A DNA stretch of 64,000 nucleotides from Polyangium sp. 15x6. Lineage in GTDB: Bacteria > Myxococcota_A > Polyangia > Polyangiales > Polyangiaceae. The stretch spans positions 1 through 64,000 of the forward strand of contig NZ_JASBQE010000034.1 in NCBI RefSeq assembly GCF_029960785.1, in the 5' to 3' direction. The position numbers and the translations under genes were made by a program. Positions 37,109 to 49,202 of this stretch are shown here, one piece after another. The number at the start of each line of letters is the position of its first letter. The first letter of the stretch is position 1. Under the pieces are notes generated by a model. It searched no databases and had not been told where the DNA came from. It saw only the letters and a program-made list of their open reading frames with translations.

Positions 37109-39199
37109 GTGAGCTTTTCCTCGCGTCGCGCCGCAGCCGCGCTGGCCGTCACCCTCGGAAGCCTCGCGATCGCGCCCGCGGCGAGCGCGCTCGACCTGCC
37201 CGGGCCGGCCGGTGAGCCGATCGGTCTCGACGTCACCAACACCACGGTCGTCGACTACCGCTGGGACAACCGCAACCACGATCCAAGGGCGTTCAACCCG
37301 CGGCCGATCGTCGACGACGACTACGGCGAGTGGATCAACCGCCTCAACGTGCAGGCCACGTGGTGGCGCTTCCGCGTGGGCGTGCGGCTCGACTCGGCGC
37401 TCTACTACCTGACGACGACGCGCACCGAAGCGCAGGTGATCGCGCAGAAGCAGATCGACGCGGTGAAGCAGGCGGATCCGAGCGCCCAGGTGCCGCAGAC
37501 GATCGACTATGCGAACCGCTTCTACAACGAGCTCAACACGCGGTTTCTGAACAGCATCTACCCGGCCAAACTCTACGTCGGATACAACCAGCCGGGCCTC
37601 GACATCACGATCGGCGATTTCTACGCGCAGCTCGGCCGCGGTCTCGTGCTCAGCGTGCGCAAGATCGACGAGCTCGCGATCGACACGACGATCCGTGGCG
37701 GCAAGGTCGTCTTCGACAAGAAGCTCGGTCCCGCGCGGATCGGCGCGACCTTGCTCGCGGGGCAGATGAACCCGCTGCGCTTCGACGAGGTGAGCGGTCG
37801 GCGCCTGCACGGCGCAGGATCGCCCTTGTTTTTCGGCTTTCCGGACGCGAAGCCCGCGACGACGTACGCCATCAATGGGCAGCCGGTCGTGGCCGAGCCG
37901 AGGCCGAGTTACCTCGAAGACACGATCTTCGGCGGCCGCGTCGAGGGCGGGATCGACGCCGTCCAGTTCGCCGCGAACGCGTCGGTGCTGATGCGCAAAT
38001 CCTTCACCGAGCAGAACCTCGCGTGCAGGAACGCCTGCCCCACGGGCGACTCGACGTGCGTGGATCGTTGCTACGCCGAGTTCCCCGAGTTCACGGTCCT
38101 GCCCGGGGGGCGTTCGCACAACCAGATTCGCACGTTCAGTGGATCGGTGAACGTGCCGTCGATCGCGGGGATCGGCGACCTCTACGTGGAGGTCGCGGGG
38201 CAGCAGCTCCGCGACGGTCACGTGGGCGCGATCGACGCGCAAGGCATGGCCACGGAGCGGCAGGCGGACGTGTCGGGGTACGCGGTCTACGCGAACGCGA
38301 ACTTCGGCCTCGGGAAGCTGCAACTTTCCTTGGAGGCCAAACATAACCGGAAGTTCTTCCCGCTCGGCTCGAACATCGACGTGACCACGCCGGGCTACAG
38401 CGCGCCCGAGTACAGCGTCGTCGCCTACAGCGCGCCGCCGACCGCGGAGCCGATCTACATCGAGCCGATCGAGTCGCCGAACGTGTGCATGACCGGCGGC
38501 CGCGCGACCGCGAACTTCAAGTACGACGAGCACACGTCGGTCTACGGCTGGCTCGGCCGGTACCGGAGCTGGACCGAGGTGCCCACGAACGACCTCTGTC
38601 AGTCGATGGACGACCAGTTCCGCACGGACACCTGGGACACGGCCGTGGGCATCGACATGAGCCGCGAGCAGGGCAAATCGCACGCGCGCGCCTGGATCGG
38701 CGCGCGGATCGCGGAGCGCGCGGTGCCCACGCTCGGCACGCGGGCGCCGGGCGAGACGGACGTCCTCTATTACGAGGGCTACATCCGCTACGATCTCGTC
38801 AAGCACATCAAGGGGCCGTTTTCGTTGCAGCTCCAAGGGTTCCACCGGAACCGCTACCTGCCCGCGACGCACGGTCGGGTGTGGAACGAGGGCGAGAACT
38901 ACACGGCGCTCCACTGGTCGCCGCACCTCTCGGCGGTCTTCGGCTACGAGTACTCGACGCGGCCCGGCTGCCAGCCCGAGCTCGCCGACGAGGACGAGTT
39001 CAAGGTGGTGCTCTGCCACTACCTGAGCGGCGGTCTCACGTACCGATCCGGGAGCACGGACACGTGGGCCTCGCGGCTCGTGAACACCGTGAACCTGTTC
39101 GTCGGGCAGCGGCGCGGCGCGATCCGCTGCGTCTCCGGCGTCTGCCGCCTGTTCCCGCCCTTCGAGGGCGCGCGGCTCGAGGTCGTCTCCCGGTTCTAG
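37109..39199 (+). CDS. Putative outer-membrane beta-barrel protein with Cys pairs
   Basis: A 696-residue exported protein. A cleavable signal peptide ends near residue 27 (APAASALD). The rest alternates polar and hydrophobic residues with many aromatic girdle positions and ends in Phe (LEVVSRF), the pattern of an outer-membrane barrel. It contains clustered Cys: four within CRNACPTGDSTCVDRC (about 308-323), plus pairs near the C terminus (RCVSGVCR). It resembles a DUF6029-like barrel, but this is an impression only. The GTG 37109 start is preceded by GAAGG. Last gene of the run of thioredoxin-fold genes. Confidence 0.78.
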   Translation: MSFSSRRAAAALAVTLGSLAIAPAASALDLPGPAGEPIGLDVTNTTVVDYRWDNRNHDPRAFNPRPIVDDDYGEWINRLNVQATWWRFRVGVRLDSALYYLTTTRTEAQVIAQKQIDAVKQADPSAQVPQTIDYANRFYNELNTRFLNSIYPAKLYVGYNQPGLDITIGDFYAQLGRGLVLSVRKIDELAIDTTIRGGKVVFDKKLGPARIGATLLAGQMNPLRFDEVSGRRLHGAGSPLFFGFPDAKPATTYAINGQPVVAEPRPSYLEDTIFGGRVEGGIDAVQFAANASVLMRKSFTEQNLACRNACPTGDSTCVDRCYAEFPEFTVLPGGRSHNQIRTFSGSVNVPSIAGIGDLYVEVAGQQLRDGHVGAIDAQGMATERQADVSGYAVYANANFGLGKLQLSLEAKHNRKFFPLGSNIDVTTPGYSAPEYSVVAYSAPPTAEPIYIEPIESPNVCMTGGRATANFKYDEHTSVYGWLGRYRSWTEVPTNDLCQSMDDQFRTDTWDTAVGIDMSREQGKSHARAWIGARIAERAVPTLGTRAPGETDVLYYEGYIRYDLVKHIKGPFSLQLQGFHRNRYLPATHGRVWNEGENYTALHWSPHLSAVFGYEYSTRPGCQPELADEDEFKVVLCHYLSGGLTYRSGSTDTWASRLVNTVNLFVGQRRGAIRCVSGVCRLFPPFEGARLEVVSRF

Positions 39200-39205
39200 T
39201 CGGAC

Positions 39206-40537
39206 CTACTTCGCACGGAGCATCGCGCACGCGACGCCCGTACGAACGCGCGGGTCGGCGTCGACCGCGAGCAACGCGGCGCGCCCGAGCTCGCCGAGCG
39301 CCACGAGCGACGTGCCCGCGACCTTGCGCGCCTGCTCGCTCGTGGAGCGCGCATCCGCCGTGAGGAGCGGGAGCACCTCGCGCGAGCCCGCGCGCGCCAG
39401 CGCCGCCTTCGCGAGCAGCGCGCGCATGCCCTTGCCCTTGGCCATGCCGAGGAGCTTCTGCGTGATCTCGGCGCGCTCCTTGGGCTTCGCGCCTTCGCCT
39501 TCGGCCGGCGCCATCTCCAGGCCGCGACCGAGCGCCGCGATGGCGACGTCCTCGTCCGTATCGGTCCGCGCCTTCACGAGCGCCTCACGCACGCCCTTCG
39601 CGTCGAGCGTCGCCGCGTGGATCGCGAACACCCGCTCGCGCGTCGAGCCTGTCTCGATCGCCCGCGCGAGCACGCCCGCAGCATCCTCCGCGCCCGGACC
39701 CGGCTGGCGAGCGAGCACGGCCGCCGCCGCGATCTGCGGCAAACCTCGCTCGACCTGCGACACGCGCGCGAGCTGCGCCCGCCCGCCCGCGTCCATCGCC
39801 CGCGCCGAGGACCACGCGCCCACGATCGCGACCCGCTCGTCCTCGTCGGCCTTCACGAAGAGGTCCTTCAACGCGAGCACGACGCGCTCGCCGCCGAGGT
39901 TGCCCACCGCGTCGATCGCCTGCAGACGCGCGGGCGGGTGCGGATCGAGCCGCGCCGCTTCGAGCAGCGCCTCGGTGTCGTTCGGATCGAACGCGTCGAA
40001 CGAGGCCTTGAGCGCTGCGAGACGCACGGCCTGGTCCCCGTCGGTGAACGAGCTCCTCCGCTGCGGGCCGTCCGCGTACGCGACGAGCCCACGCGCCTCC
40101 ACCGCGCGCCACGTGCTCGACGCGCCCTTCGACGCGAGCGCCGCGCGCGCCGCCTCCGCGAGATCGTCGCGATCCCAGAGGCGCGCATCGAAGCGGATGA
40201 GCGCCGCGATCGCCGCGACCTCGTCGCTGCCCGCGGCGCGCGCTTCGAGCACCTCGTCGAGCCCCTCCGCGCACGAAGGCAGCTCCTTCAGCTTGCTCAC
40301 GCCCGCGTCCCCCTTCGCGGCCTTCACCTCTTGTTCGAGCACCACGCGCGCGATGCGACGCGCCTCGGCCTCGTCGACGGCCTCCACTGCGGAGCCGCTC
40401 GCGAGCACGCGCCGCGCGCCGCCGAGATCCCCTTGCTCCGCGGCGCGCAGTGCGGGGCCTCCGCCGCAGCCTGCGGTGAGAGCGAGGACGAGGAGACTTC
40501 CAAGGGCGCGCGGGAATTTCGTGCGGCGAGCGATCAT
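39206..40537 (-). CDS. HEAT-repeat lipoprotein
   Basis: A 443-residue exported protein. The lipoprotein signal ends in ALTAGC (Cys near 23). The mature chain is almost all helix, built of HEAT-like repeats with the usual AVRLAALKASFDAFDP, ARLQAIDAVGNLGGERVV, and AGTSLVALGELGRAA patterns. HEAT scaffolds bind other proteins; the partner is unknown. It ends 6 bp from the stop of the convergent barrel gene. Confidence 0.85.
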   Translation of the reverse strand: MIARRTKFPRALGSLLVLALTAGCGGGPALRAAEQGDLGGARRVLASGSAVEAVDEAEARRIARVVLEQEVKAAKGDAGVSKLKELPSCAEGLDEVLEARAAGSDEVAAIAALIRFDARLWDRDDLAEAARAALASKGASSTWRAVEARGLVAYADGPQRRSSFTDGDQAVRLAALKASFDAFDPNDTEALLEAARLDPHPPARLQAIDAVGNLGGERVVLALKDLFVKADEDERVAIVGAWSSARAMDAGGRAQLARVSQVERGLPQIAAAAVLARQPGPGAEDAAGVLARAIETGSTRERVFAIHAATLDAKGVREALVKARTDTDEDVAIAALGRGLEMAPAEGEGAKPKERAEITQKLLGMAKGKGMRALLAKAALARAGSREVLPLLTADARSTSEQARKVAGTSLVALGELGRAALLAVDADPRVRTGVACAMLRAK

Positions 40538-40727
40538 CGGGCGTTCCTTTCGAGCTACCTGACCTCGCCCCGACTCGCAAAGCCTTCCGTCTCCGCGCGC
40601 GCTCGGCCCTTTCCCCCGGGCCTCCGGTGCGTCACCCTGCGCGGCTCGGGCGGCTCTTTTGTCTCCCGATCACGCCCATCGCGTCCGCTCCCCCACAGGC
40701 CTCGGCGTCGCCGAGGACCTTTCGTTC

Positions 40728-41663
40728 ATGCGTTTCGACGTCATCGCCAACATCACGGCGCGCCTCTACCGACGAAGGCCCTCGCTCCTCGACGAGGTGA
40801 GGCGCGTCTCTGCGGGCGTCGCCGAGGTTCACCCCACCTCCCGCGTCGACGAGCTCGACGCCGTCTGCGCGCGAATCGCCGCGCGCGGCACGGACCTCGT
40901 GATCCTCTCCGGCGGCGACGGCAGCTTCATGGCCGGCATCACGGCGCTCGCGCGCGCCTTCGGCGAGGCCTCGCTCCCGCGCCTCGCGCTCCTGCCCGGC
41001 GGCACCGTCGCCACCGTCGCGCGGAACTTCGGCATGCAGGGGGATCCCACGCGGCTGCTCGCGCGGATCTTCGCCGCTCGCGCGCTCACCTCGCGACGCC
41101 GCGCAACGCTGCGCGTCCGTGAGGCACGCGAGGGCGCGACCACGACGCGCCTCGGCTTCATCTTCGGCACCGGCCTCGTCGCGCGGTTCTTCGACGTCTA
41201 CTACGCGGACGGCGCGCGCGGGTACGGCGGCGCGGCGCGGATCGCCGGCCGGATCTTCGTCGAGTCGTTCGTCGACGGCCCGTTTGCACAGCAAGTGCTC
41301 ACGCCCATGCCGTGCACGATCGAGGTCGACGGCCGTCGCCTCGGCTCCGATCGCTGGTCGCTCGTGTGCGCCTCCGTCGTGCGTGACCTCGGGCTCGGCA
41401 TGCGCGTCAACTACCGCGCGGGCGAGGACCTCGAGCGCCCGCACCTCGTCGCGAGCCCTCTGCCTCCACGCTCGCTCGGCCCGCGCGCGCCGCTCGTCCT
41501 TCTCGGCAAATCCATCGGCGGCGCGGGCGCCTTCGACGACCTCGCGCGCTCGTTCGTCGTCCGTTTCTCCCCCGAAGGCCCCTACGTGCTCGACGGCGAC
41601 GTGCTGCGCGCCTCGGAGGTCACGGTCTCCGCGGGCCCGCCCATCGACGTCGTCACGCTCTGA
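40728..41663 (+). CDS. Diacylglycerol/sphingosine-type lipid kinase
   Basis: A 311-residue protein of the DAGK catalytic family. The nucleotide-binding motif SGGDGSFMAG (GGDGT type), then LLPGGTVATVARNFGM, mark the active site; the beta-rich C half ends with an ATP-lobe closing strand. It would phosphorylate a membrane lipid such as diacylglycerol with ATP at the inner membrane. ATG 40728 follows GAGGA; earlier in-frame codons lack one. Confidence 0.88.
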   Translation: MRFDVIANITARLYRRRPSLLDEVRRVSAGVAEVHPTSRVDELDAVCARIAARGTDLVILSGGDGSFMAGITALARAFGEASLPRLALLPGGTVATVARNFGMQGDPTRLLARIFAARALTSRRRATLRVREAREGATTTRLGFIFGTGLVARFFDVYYADGARGYGGAARIAGRIFVESFVDGPFAQQVLTPMPCTIEVDGRRLGSDRWSLVCASVVRDLGLGMRVNYRAGEDLERPHLVASPLPPRSLGPRAPLVLLGKSIGGAGAFDDLARSFVVRFSPEGPYVLDGDVLRASEVTVSAGPPIDVVTL

Positions 41664-41668
41664 TCACG

Positions 41669-42322
41669 TCACGCGCTCCGCCGTGTCGGCGCCTTCCTCG
41701 GGGCCGCGCCCTTTCGCACGCGCGCCTTCGTCGAGATCTTCGGCACGATCTTCGTCGCCGTCCCCTTCTTCGAAGCGATCGTCTTCACTCCTCGTGCGGA
41801 CGCCGCCGACGCGGCGACCTTCGCCGTTCCCTTCGCGAGCGAGGGCCTCGGCCTCGGCGTCGAGGGCGCACGAACCACGACCGGCTGCTTCGTGGCTTGC
41901 GTGATCTTTCCTGTGCGGAGCGCGTCGCGCGCCATCGTCACGAAGTCCGAATCGGTCACGATGCCGATCAGCCGATGCGCCTCGTCCACGACGGGCAAGC
42001 AGCCGATCTTCTGCGTGAGCATGATGTCCGCCGCGTCCGCCGCGTCGTCGTCCGGCCCGATCGTATCGACGGACCCACGCATCACGTGGCGCACGCACGT
42101 CTTGCGCTTCGCCTCGGCCATGTCGTCCGCCGGCAGCTTGTCGAGGACGCGGCCCGTCGCGGCCAGGAGGTCGCGGTGCGACAGCAGGCCTACGAGCACA
42201 TCGCCATCCAGCACGGGCAGGTGACGTACGCGCTCGACGGTCATGAGCTCCTCCGCGAACAGGATGTTGTCGCCGAGCTCGAGCGTGCTGACGGGCGCGC
42301 TCATGATCTCTCGCACCTTCAC
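41669..42322 (-). CDS. CBS-pair protein with a basic histone-like tail
   Basis: A 217-residue cytoplasmic protein. Two CBS domains (about 1-65 and 72-135) with VREIMSAPVSTLE and KIGCLPVVDEAHRLIGIVTDSDF form a Bateman module that binds adenine nucleotides. The last 75 residues are Lys/Ala/Thr/Pro/Arg-rich (KGTAKVAASAASARGVKTIA, KGAAPRKAPTRR), like histone H1 tails, and would bind DNA or acidic partners. GTG 42322 is chosen for the AGGAGG before it; the longer frame upstream has no such site. Divergent from the desaturase gene. Confidence 0.9.
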   Translation of the reverse strand: MKVREIMSAPVSTLELGDNILFAEELMTVERVRHLPVLDGDVLVGLLSHRDLLAATGRVLDKLPADDMAEAKRKTCVRHVMRGSVDTIGPDDDAADAADIMLTQKIGCLPVVDEAHRLIGIVTDSDFVTMARDALRTGKITQATKQPVVVRAPSTPRPRPSLAKGTAKVAASAASARGVKTIASKKGTATKIVPKISTKARVRKGAAPRKAPTRRSA

Positions 42323-42475
42323 GCGATCCTCCTTGCTCCCGCGCGCGTCGTGCGCACCGCGCAAGGCGATGACGCGCGACGCGCTGCACCACGCGTCATG
42401 CGTGCATCTCGCGAGCCACGCGCGTTTGCATGACCGAATCGTGACGGGACGCAGGGCGACGGCTGAAGAGCGCGT

Positions 42476-45457
<2,982 letters not shown>

Positions 45458-46360
45458 ATGCGTCTTGCCCGTGTCCTCCTTCCGCCGTCGCCGGTGCCGA
45501 AAATCGCGCTCGAGCGTGACGGCTGCCTCTACGACGTCGCCGAGCTCGAGCGAAGGCGCGACGAACCGCTCCTCGACGAAGGTTCGTCCACCGCCGAAGA
45601 TTTTTTCGCGCGCGTCTTCTCCGTCGGCGGCGCGGGACTCGACGTCCTGGACGATGGTCTTTGCGCCGGCGAGCGCCCCACCGAAGCGAGGCTCTGGCCC
45701 GACGAGCTGCTCTGGCTCCCGCCATGCCTGCCGGAGCGCGCGCTCCTCGTGCAGCTCGTGGGTACGTCCGAAGGCGAAGAACCTCGGTACCACCTCGGCA
45801 ACTCGCGCGGATTGTTGGGGCACCAAGAATCTGTTCCCTTCCCGCCGAACGAGCCGCGGCCCGACGTCGAGATCTCGATCGCCGCGCTGCTCGGCGACGA
45901 GCTCCGCGCCGCGACGGTGGAAGAGGCCGAGCGCGCCATCCTCGGCTTCACGATCCTCCTCGGCTGGGTCGCTCGTGAACAGGAACGAACGAGCGGCTCC
46001 TTTCGCGCGCGTGACTTCGCCGCGACGCTCGGCCCCGTGCTGGTCACGAAGGACGAAGCCGGCTCGCTCGCCGAAGCGCGTGTGCGACTGCGCGTGGGCG
46101 GCGTGATCGAAGAGCTCGCGCGAGCCGCCGCGCCGTCGCTCTCGTTCGCGGAGTCGCTCGCCTTCGTCAGCCGTCACGTCACGCTGCTGCCGGGCGATAT
46201 CGTTGGTGCTCCACCGATCGAAGGAGGCAGCGAAGCCGCGCGTCGCCTCGGCCTCGCGTTCGGCGCGACGCTCGAAGTCGCGGTCGATCGTCTCGGAAAA
46301 ATCGCGGCGCGACCCGTGCTCGGACCCGAGCCGCCGCCGTATCGCCGCGTGAAGGGCTAG
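45458..46360 (+). CDS. Fumarylacetoacetate hydrolase-fold protein, divergent
   Basis: A 300-residue protein resembling the FAH family in its order: an N-terminal domain beginning MRLARVLLPPSPVPKIAL, then EISIAALLGDELRAATVEEAERAILGFTILLGW, RARDFAATLGPVLVTKDEA, and LLPGDIVGAPP. The family's central ND...SARD stretch and full EXE metal site are only partly recognisable, so it may have lost hydrolase activity or changed substrate. Its TAG stop and that of the convergent gene share one CTAG. Confidence 0.65.
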   Translation: MRLARVLLPPSPVPKIALERDGCLYDVAELERRRDEPLLDEGSSTAEDFFARVFSVGGAGLDVLDDGLCAGERPTEARLWPDELLWLPPCLPERALLVQLVGTSEGEEPRYHLGNSRGLLGHQESVPFPPNEPRPDVEISIAALLGDELRAATVEEAERAILGFTILLGWVAREQERTSGSFRARDFAATLGPVLVTKDEAGSLAEARVRLRVGGVIEELARAAAPSLSFAESLAFVSRHVTLLPGDIVGAPPIEGGSEAARRLGLAFGATLEVAVDRLGKIAARPVLGPEPPPYRRVKG

Positions 46361-46851
46361 AACCTGCCGACGAGCCCGAGCCCGGTCATGTTCGGCGCAA
46401 CGATCGGCACCGGCATGATGAACGCGCTCTGCTCCGCCTCCGTGGGCTTCGGCGCGGCCGCTTCGGTCTTCATGATGATCGCCTCGGCGACGAGTGCGAG
46501 CCCGCCGATCTGCGCGAGGCCGCCGAGGCCCGTCAAAAGCCCGCGGATCCAGATCGATCCCGAGCAGTCGGTCGCATCGGGATCACCACACTTGTTCTCG
46601 GCGATCGCCATCCACGGTCCGACGATCGGGATCTTCAACGACTCCGCGCCCGGCGCATCCGGCCAGCTCGTTGCGGCGACGAACCCGACGCCGTAGGCGA
46701 TCGCCGTGATCGCGAGCCCACCGCCGATGAGCTTCGGCCGCACCGACGACGGCGGATAGCGCGGCGGCGGCGCTTCTTCGGTCTCCTCGGCAAAACTCTG
46801 CGAAGAGCCGAGCAAGAGCGCGAGCGTGACGAGGATCGAGGCGCGCTTCAT
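46357..46851 (-). CDS. Small exported/membrane protein
   Basis: 164 residues, not recognised. A signal peptide (about 1-22, ending SQSFAEE) precedes a mature part with two hydrophobic Gly-rich segments, LIGGGLAITAIAYGVGFVAA and LLTGLGGLAQIGGLALVAEA, separated by a loop with two Cys (CGDPDATDC). It may be an inner-membrane protein of three helices if the signal is uncleaved. ATG 46851 lies 8 bp after the stop of the next gene upstream, so the two are co-transcribed. Confidence 0.75.
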   Translation of the reverse strand: MKRASILVTLALLLGSSQSFAEETEEAPPPRYPPSSVRPKLIGGGLAITAIAYGVGFVAATSWPDAPGAESLKIPIVGPWMAIAENKCGDPDATDCSGSIWIRGLLTGLGGLAQIGGLALVAEAIIMKTEAAAPKPTEAEQSAFIMPVPIVAPNMTGLGLVGRF

Positions 46852-46859
46852 TCGGTTCG

Positions 46860-47393
46860 TCACTTCTTCTTCGGCGGCGTCGCCGGGGCGGCCTTCGCGG
46901 GCAGGTTCACCTTGTACTGCACGACCTTCGGCTCGCCGTCGAACGGCAGGCAGTACTCGCCGATGAACGAGCGCTTGATGCACTGCTCGACCGGCGTGCC
47001 CGCGAACGGCGCGCCGACCTCGACATCGGTGATCTTGCCGATCTTGCCGTCGAACGTGACCGACACCGGGCCCTCGCCCGTCGGCCCGTTCTCGACGACC
47101 GTCGCGCAGTTCGCGGCCTTCGTCTGGCCACGCTTCAGCGCGATCTCCATCTGCTTGATCTGATCCTCGTTGAGCTTCGCCGGCTCGGCCGCGCCGGTCC
47201 ACTTCGTGTCCTCGCCGGTGTCGCCGGCCGGAGCTTCTTCCTTCGGCGTGCTCTCCTCGGTCGCCTTCGCCGGCGGCTTCTCCCAGGTGGAGTCGTCGCC
47301 GGCTTGCTTCGGCTGAGCGCCGCCGCAGGCCACGAGCAGGATGGAGATCGAGAGCCCCAGGGTGAGATGCAAGGTCGAGGTGCGAAGAGCCAC
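46860..47393 (-). CDS. Lipoprotein with an AgmX/TonB-like C-terminal domain
   Basis: A 177-residue exported protein. GTG 47393 follows GGAGAAG; the lipoprotein signal ends in ILLVAC (Cys near 23). An Ala/Glu/Lys/Pro-rich linker leads to a small domain (about 80-165) with GEGPVSVTFDGKIGKITDVE and CIKRSFIGEYCLPFDGEPKV, where two Cys probably bond. This end resembles the C-terminal domain of myxobacterial AgmX/PglI-type proteins and, more loosely, TonB-type ends; that resemblance is by eye. The Lys-rich end is KAAPATPPKKK. Confidence 0.75.
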   Translation of the reverse strand: MALRTSTLHLTLGLSISILLVACGGAQPKQAGDDSTWEKPPAKATEESTPKEEAPAGDTGEDTKWTGAAEPAKLNEDQIKQMEIALKRGQTKAANCATVVENGPTGEGPVSVTFDGKIGKITDVEVGAPFAGTPVEQCIKRSFIGEYCLPFDGEPKVVQYKVNLPAKAAPATPPKKK

Positions 47394-47527
47394 GGTCTTC
47401 TCCGGTCCCAAAGAGAGGATCGAGTTTGACCCGACCCTAGCAAGGTCTCGCGCTCTCCGCACAATGAAAGCCCACGTCTGCCCTCGTCGGATGCGCGCTC
47501 CCGACCCGGACGTTGTAGGAAACTCCC

Positions 47528-49051
47528 ATGCACCAAGGCAGCCGTCTCCGCCCCACGCTCGCCGGCCTCGCGCTCCTCGCCTTCACCGCCTCGGCGCGCT
47601 CGGAGGTCCCGACCCCCGCCGCGAGCCCGGCGCCGGCGCAGGCGGATCGGCCGAGCGCCGAGGGCCCGGCGCGCCCCCGCCCGTCGATCGAGGCAGGGCC
47701 GATCCTGCAGGCGATCGACAAGCTCGCGGCGGACGTGAAGGGCTGGGGCGGGACCGTCGGCGTCGCGCTCGTCGACGTGGGGACGGGGGAGACGATCGCC
47801 GCGCGTGAGGGGCACGCGGCCTTCAATCCGGCCTCGAACGCGAAGCTCGTGACGGCCGCCGCCGCGCTACGTCTGCTCGGGCCGGGGCATCGCTTCGTGA
47901 CGGGCCTCTACGGCAAGCTCGACGGCGATCGCGTGCCGGAGCTCGTCCTGCGCGGGCAGGGGGATCCGTCGCTCGACGCCGGGAATCTCTGGCCGATGGT
48001 GCGCGAACTCGTGACCGCGGGCGTGCGGCGCGTGGGCGCGATCGTCGTCGACCAGAGTTACTTCGACGATCGCTTCGTGCCGCCGGCGTTCGAGGAGCAG
48101 CCGAACGAATGGGCGCCGTTCCGCGCGCCGGTCTCCGCGGTCGCGCTCGACGAGAACACGGTGACGCTCTCCGTGCGCGCGGCGGCGAAGGGCAAGGATG
48201 CGCAGGTGCGCGTCGATCCGCTCGGCTTCGTGGACGTCGTGGGGACGGTGCGAACGACGAAGAAGGGCGATCCGGAGAAGATCACGCTCGAGCTTTCGCC
48301 GAAGGGAGATCGCCTCGTCGCGCGCGTGGGTGGGCACCTGCCCGAGAATTCGCGCGTCGTGCGGGTCCGGCGGCGCCTCGACGATCCGCGCCTCGTGCCG
48401 GGTTATGCGTTGCGCGCGGTCCTCGCGTCGGCGGGCATCGAGGTCGAAGGACCCGTGAAGCTCGGCGGCGCCAAGGAGAAGCGCCTGCTCGCGTCGCATC
48501 GCTCCCGCCCGCTCGGCGAGCTGCTCGCGCTCCTCGGAAAGGACAGCGACAACTTCTACGCCGAGATGATCTTCAAGGCCGTCGGCGCCGAGAAGAAGGC
48601 CCGCCCTGGCACCGCGGACGGCGCGGCGGAGGCCATCACCGGCTACCTCAAGGAGATCGGCGCGTTCGAGGAGGGGATGATCGTGAAAAACGGCTCGGGC
48701 CTCTTCGACGCAAACCGCATCACGCCCCTCGGCACCACCTCGCTCCTCCGCGCCGCATATCGCGACGTGACCATGGGCCCCGAGTTCCTCGCGCACCTCG
48801 CGGTCGGTGGTGTCGACGGCACGCTGCGCGGGCGCTTCAAGAATCTCGGCGATCGAGGCATCGTTCGCGCCAAGACCGGCACCTTGAACGCCGTCGCCTC
48901 GCTCTCCGGCTACGTGCTCGGACCTCCGGGCCGCGCGCCGATCGCGTTCTCCATTTACGTGAACGGCATTCCCGACAAGGTCGGCCAGGCGCGCGGCTCG
49001 ATCGACAAGGTCGTCGAGGCGGCCGCGCGTGCCCTCTGGAAGGACCGGTAG
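47528..49051 (+). CDS. dacB: D-alanyl-D-alanine carboxypeptidase/endopeptidase, PBP4 type (S13)
   Basis: A 507-residue periplasmic penicillin-binding protein that trims or opens peptidoglycan cross-links. A signal peptide ends near residue 25. The active-site motifs are SNAK (Ser-x-x-Lys in FNPASNAKLVTAA), the SDN in KDSDNFYAEM, and KTG in RAKTGTLNA. The insert between the first two motifs (domains II and III) is of the PBP4 type. ATG 47528 follows AGGAAA. Convergent with the sigma factor gene; hairpins lie between them. Confidence 0.95.
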   Translation: MHQGSRLRPTLAGLALLAFTASARSEVPTPAASPAPAQADRPSAEGPARPRPSIEAGPILQAIDKLAADVKGWGGTVGVALVDVGTGETIAAREGHAAFNPASNAKLVTAAAALRLLGPGHRFVTGLYGKLDGDRVPELVLRGQGDPSLDAGNLWPMVRELVTAGVRRVGAIVVDQSYFDDRFVPPAFEEQPNEWAPFRAPVSAVALDENTVTLSVRAAAKGKDAQVRVDPLGFVDVVGTVRTTKKGDPEKITLELSPKGDRLVARVGGHLPENSRVVRVRRRLDDPRLVPGYALRAVLASAGIEVEGPVKLGGAKEKRLLASHRSRPLGELLALLGKDSDNFYAEMIFKAVGAEKKARPGTADGAAEAITGYLKEIGAFEEGMIVKNGSGLFDANRITPLGTTSLLRAAYRDVTMGPEFLAHLAVGGVDGTLRGRFKNLGDRGIVRAKTGTLNAVASLSGYVLGPPGRAPIAFSIYVNGIPDKVGQARGSIDKVVEAAARALWKDR

Positions 49052-49098
49052 CCCGAGAGCATCGCTTGCTCAGATCGCGCACGGCGTGCCCGTGCATA

Positions 49099-49114
49099 AT
49101 GACAGAAATGTCAT
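49099..49114. promoter_or_regulatory. Small AT-rich palindrome
   Basis: ATGACA and TGTCAT flank GAAA, a perfect 6-bp inverted repeat in the convergent intergenic region after dacB. It is unusual for the base composition but its role, if any, is unknown. Confidence 0.3.
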
Positions 49115-49132
49115 ACCCCCCTGAAAGCCGAA

Positions 49133-49161
49133 GGCCACGCGGAGTGTTTTTCCGCGTGGCC
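49133..49161. terminator. Hairpin terminator after dacB (bidirectional)
   Basis: GGCCACGCGG and CCGCGTGGCC form a 10-bp perfect stem with an A/G/T-rich 9-nt loop, between the convergent dacB and sigma factor genes. U tracts are poor on both sides. Confidence 0.7.
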
Positions 49162-49179
49162 CAGGGTGAGGTGAATTCT

Positions 49180-49196
49180 GCGGGGTTGTGCCCCGC
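49180..49196 (-). terminator. Hairpin directly after the sigma factor gene
   Basis: GCGGGG and CCCCGC (6 bp, 5-nt loop) lie 6 bp downstream of the sigma factor stop on the minus strand. Together with the hairpin at 49133 it probably ends that transcript. Confidence 0.55.
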
Positions 49197-49202
49197 CGAA
49201 CG

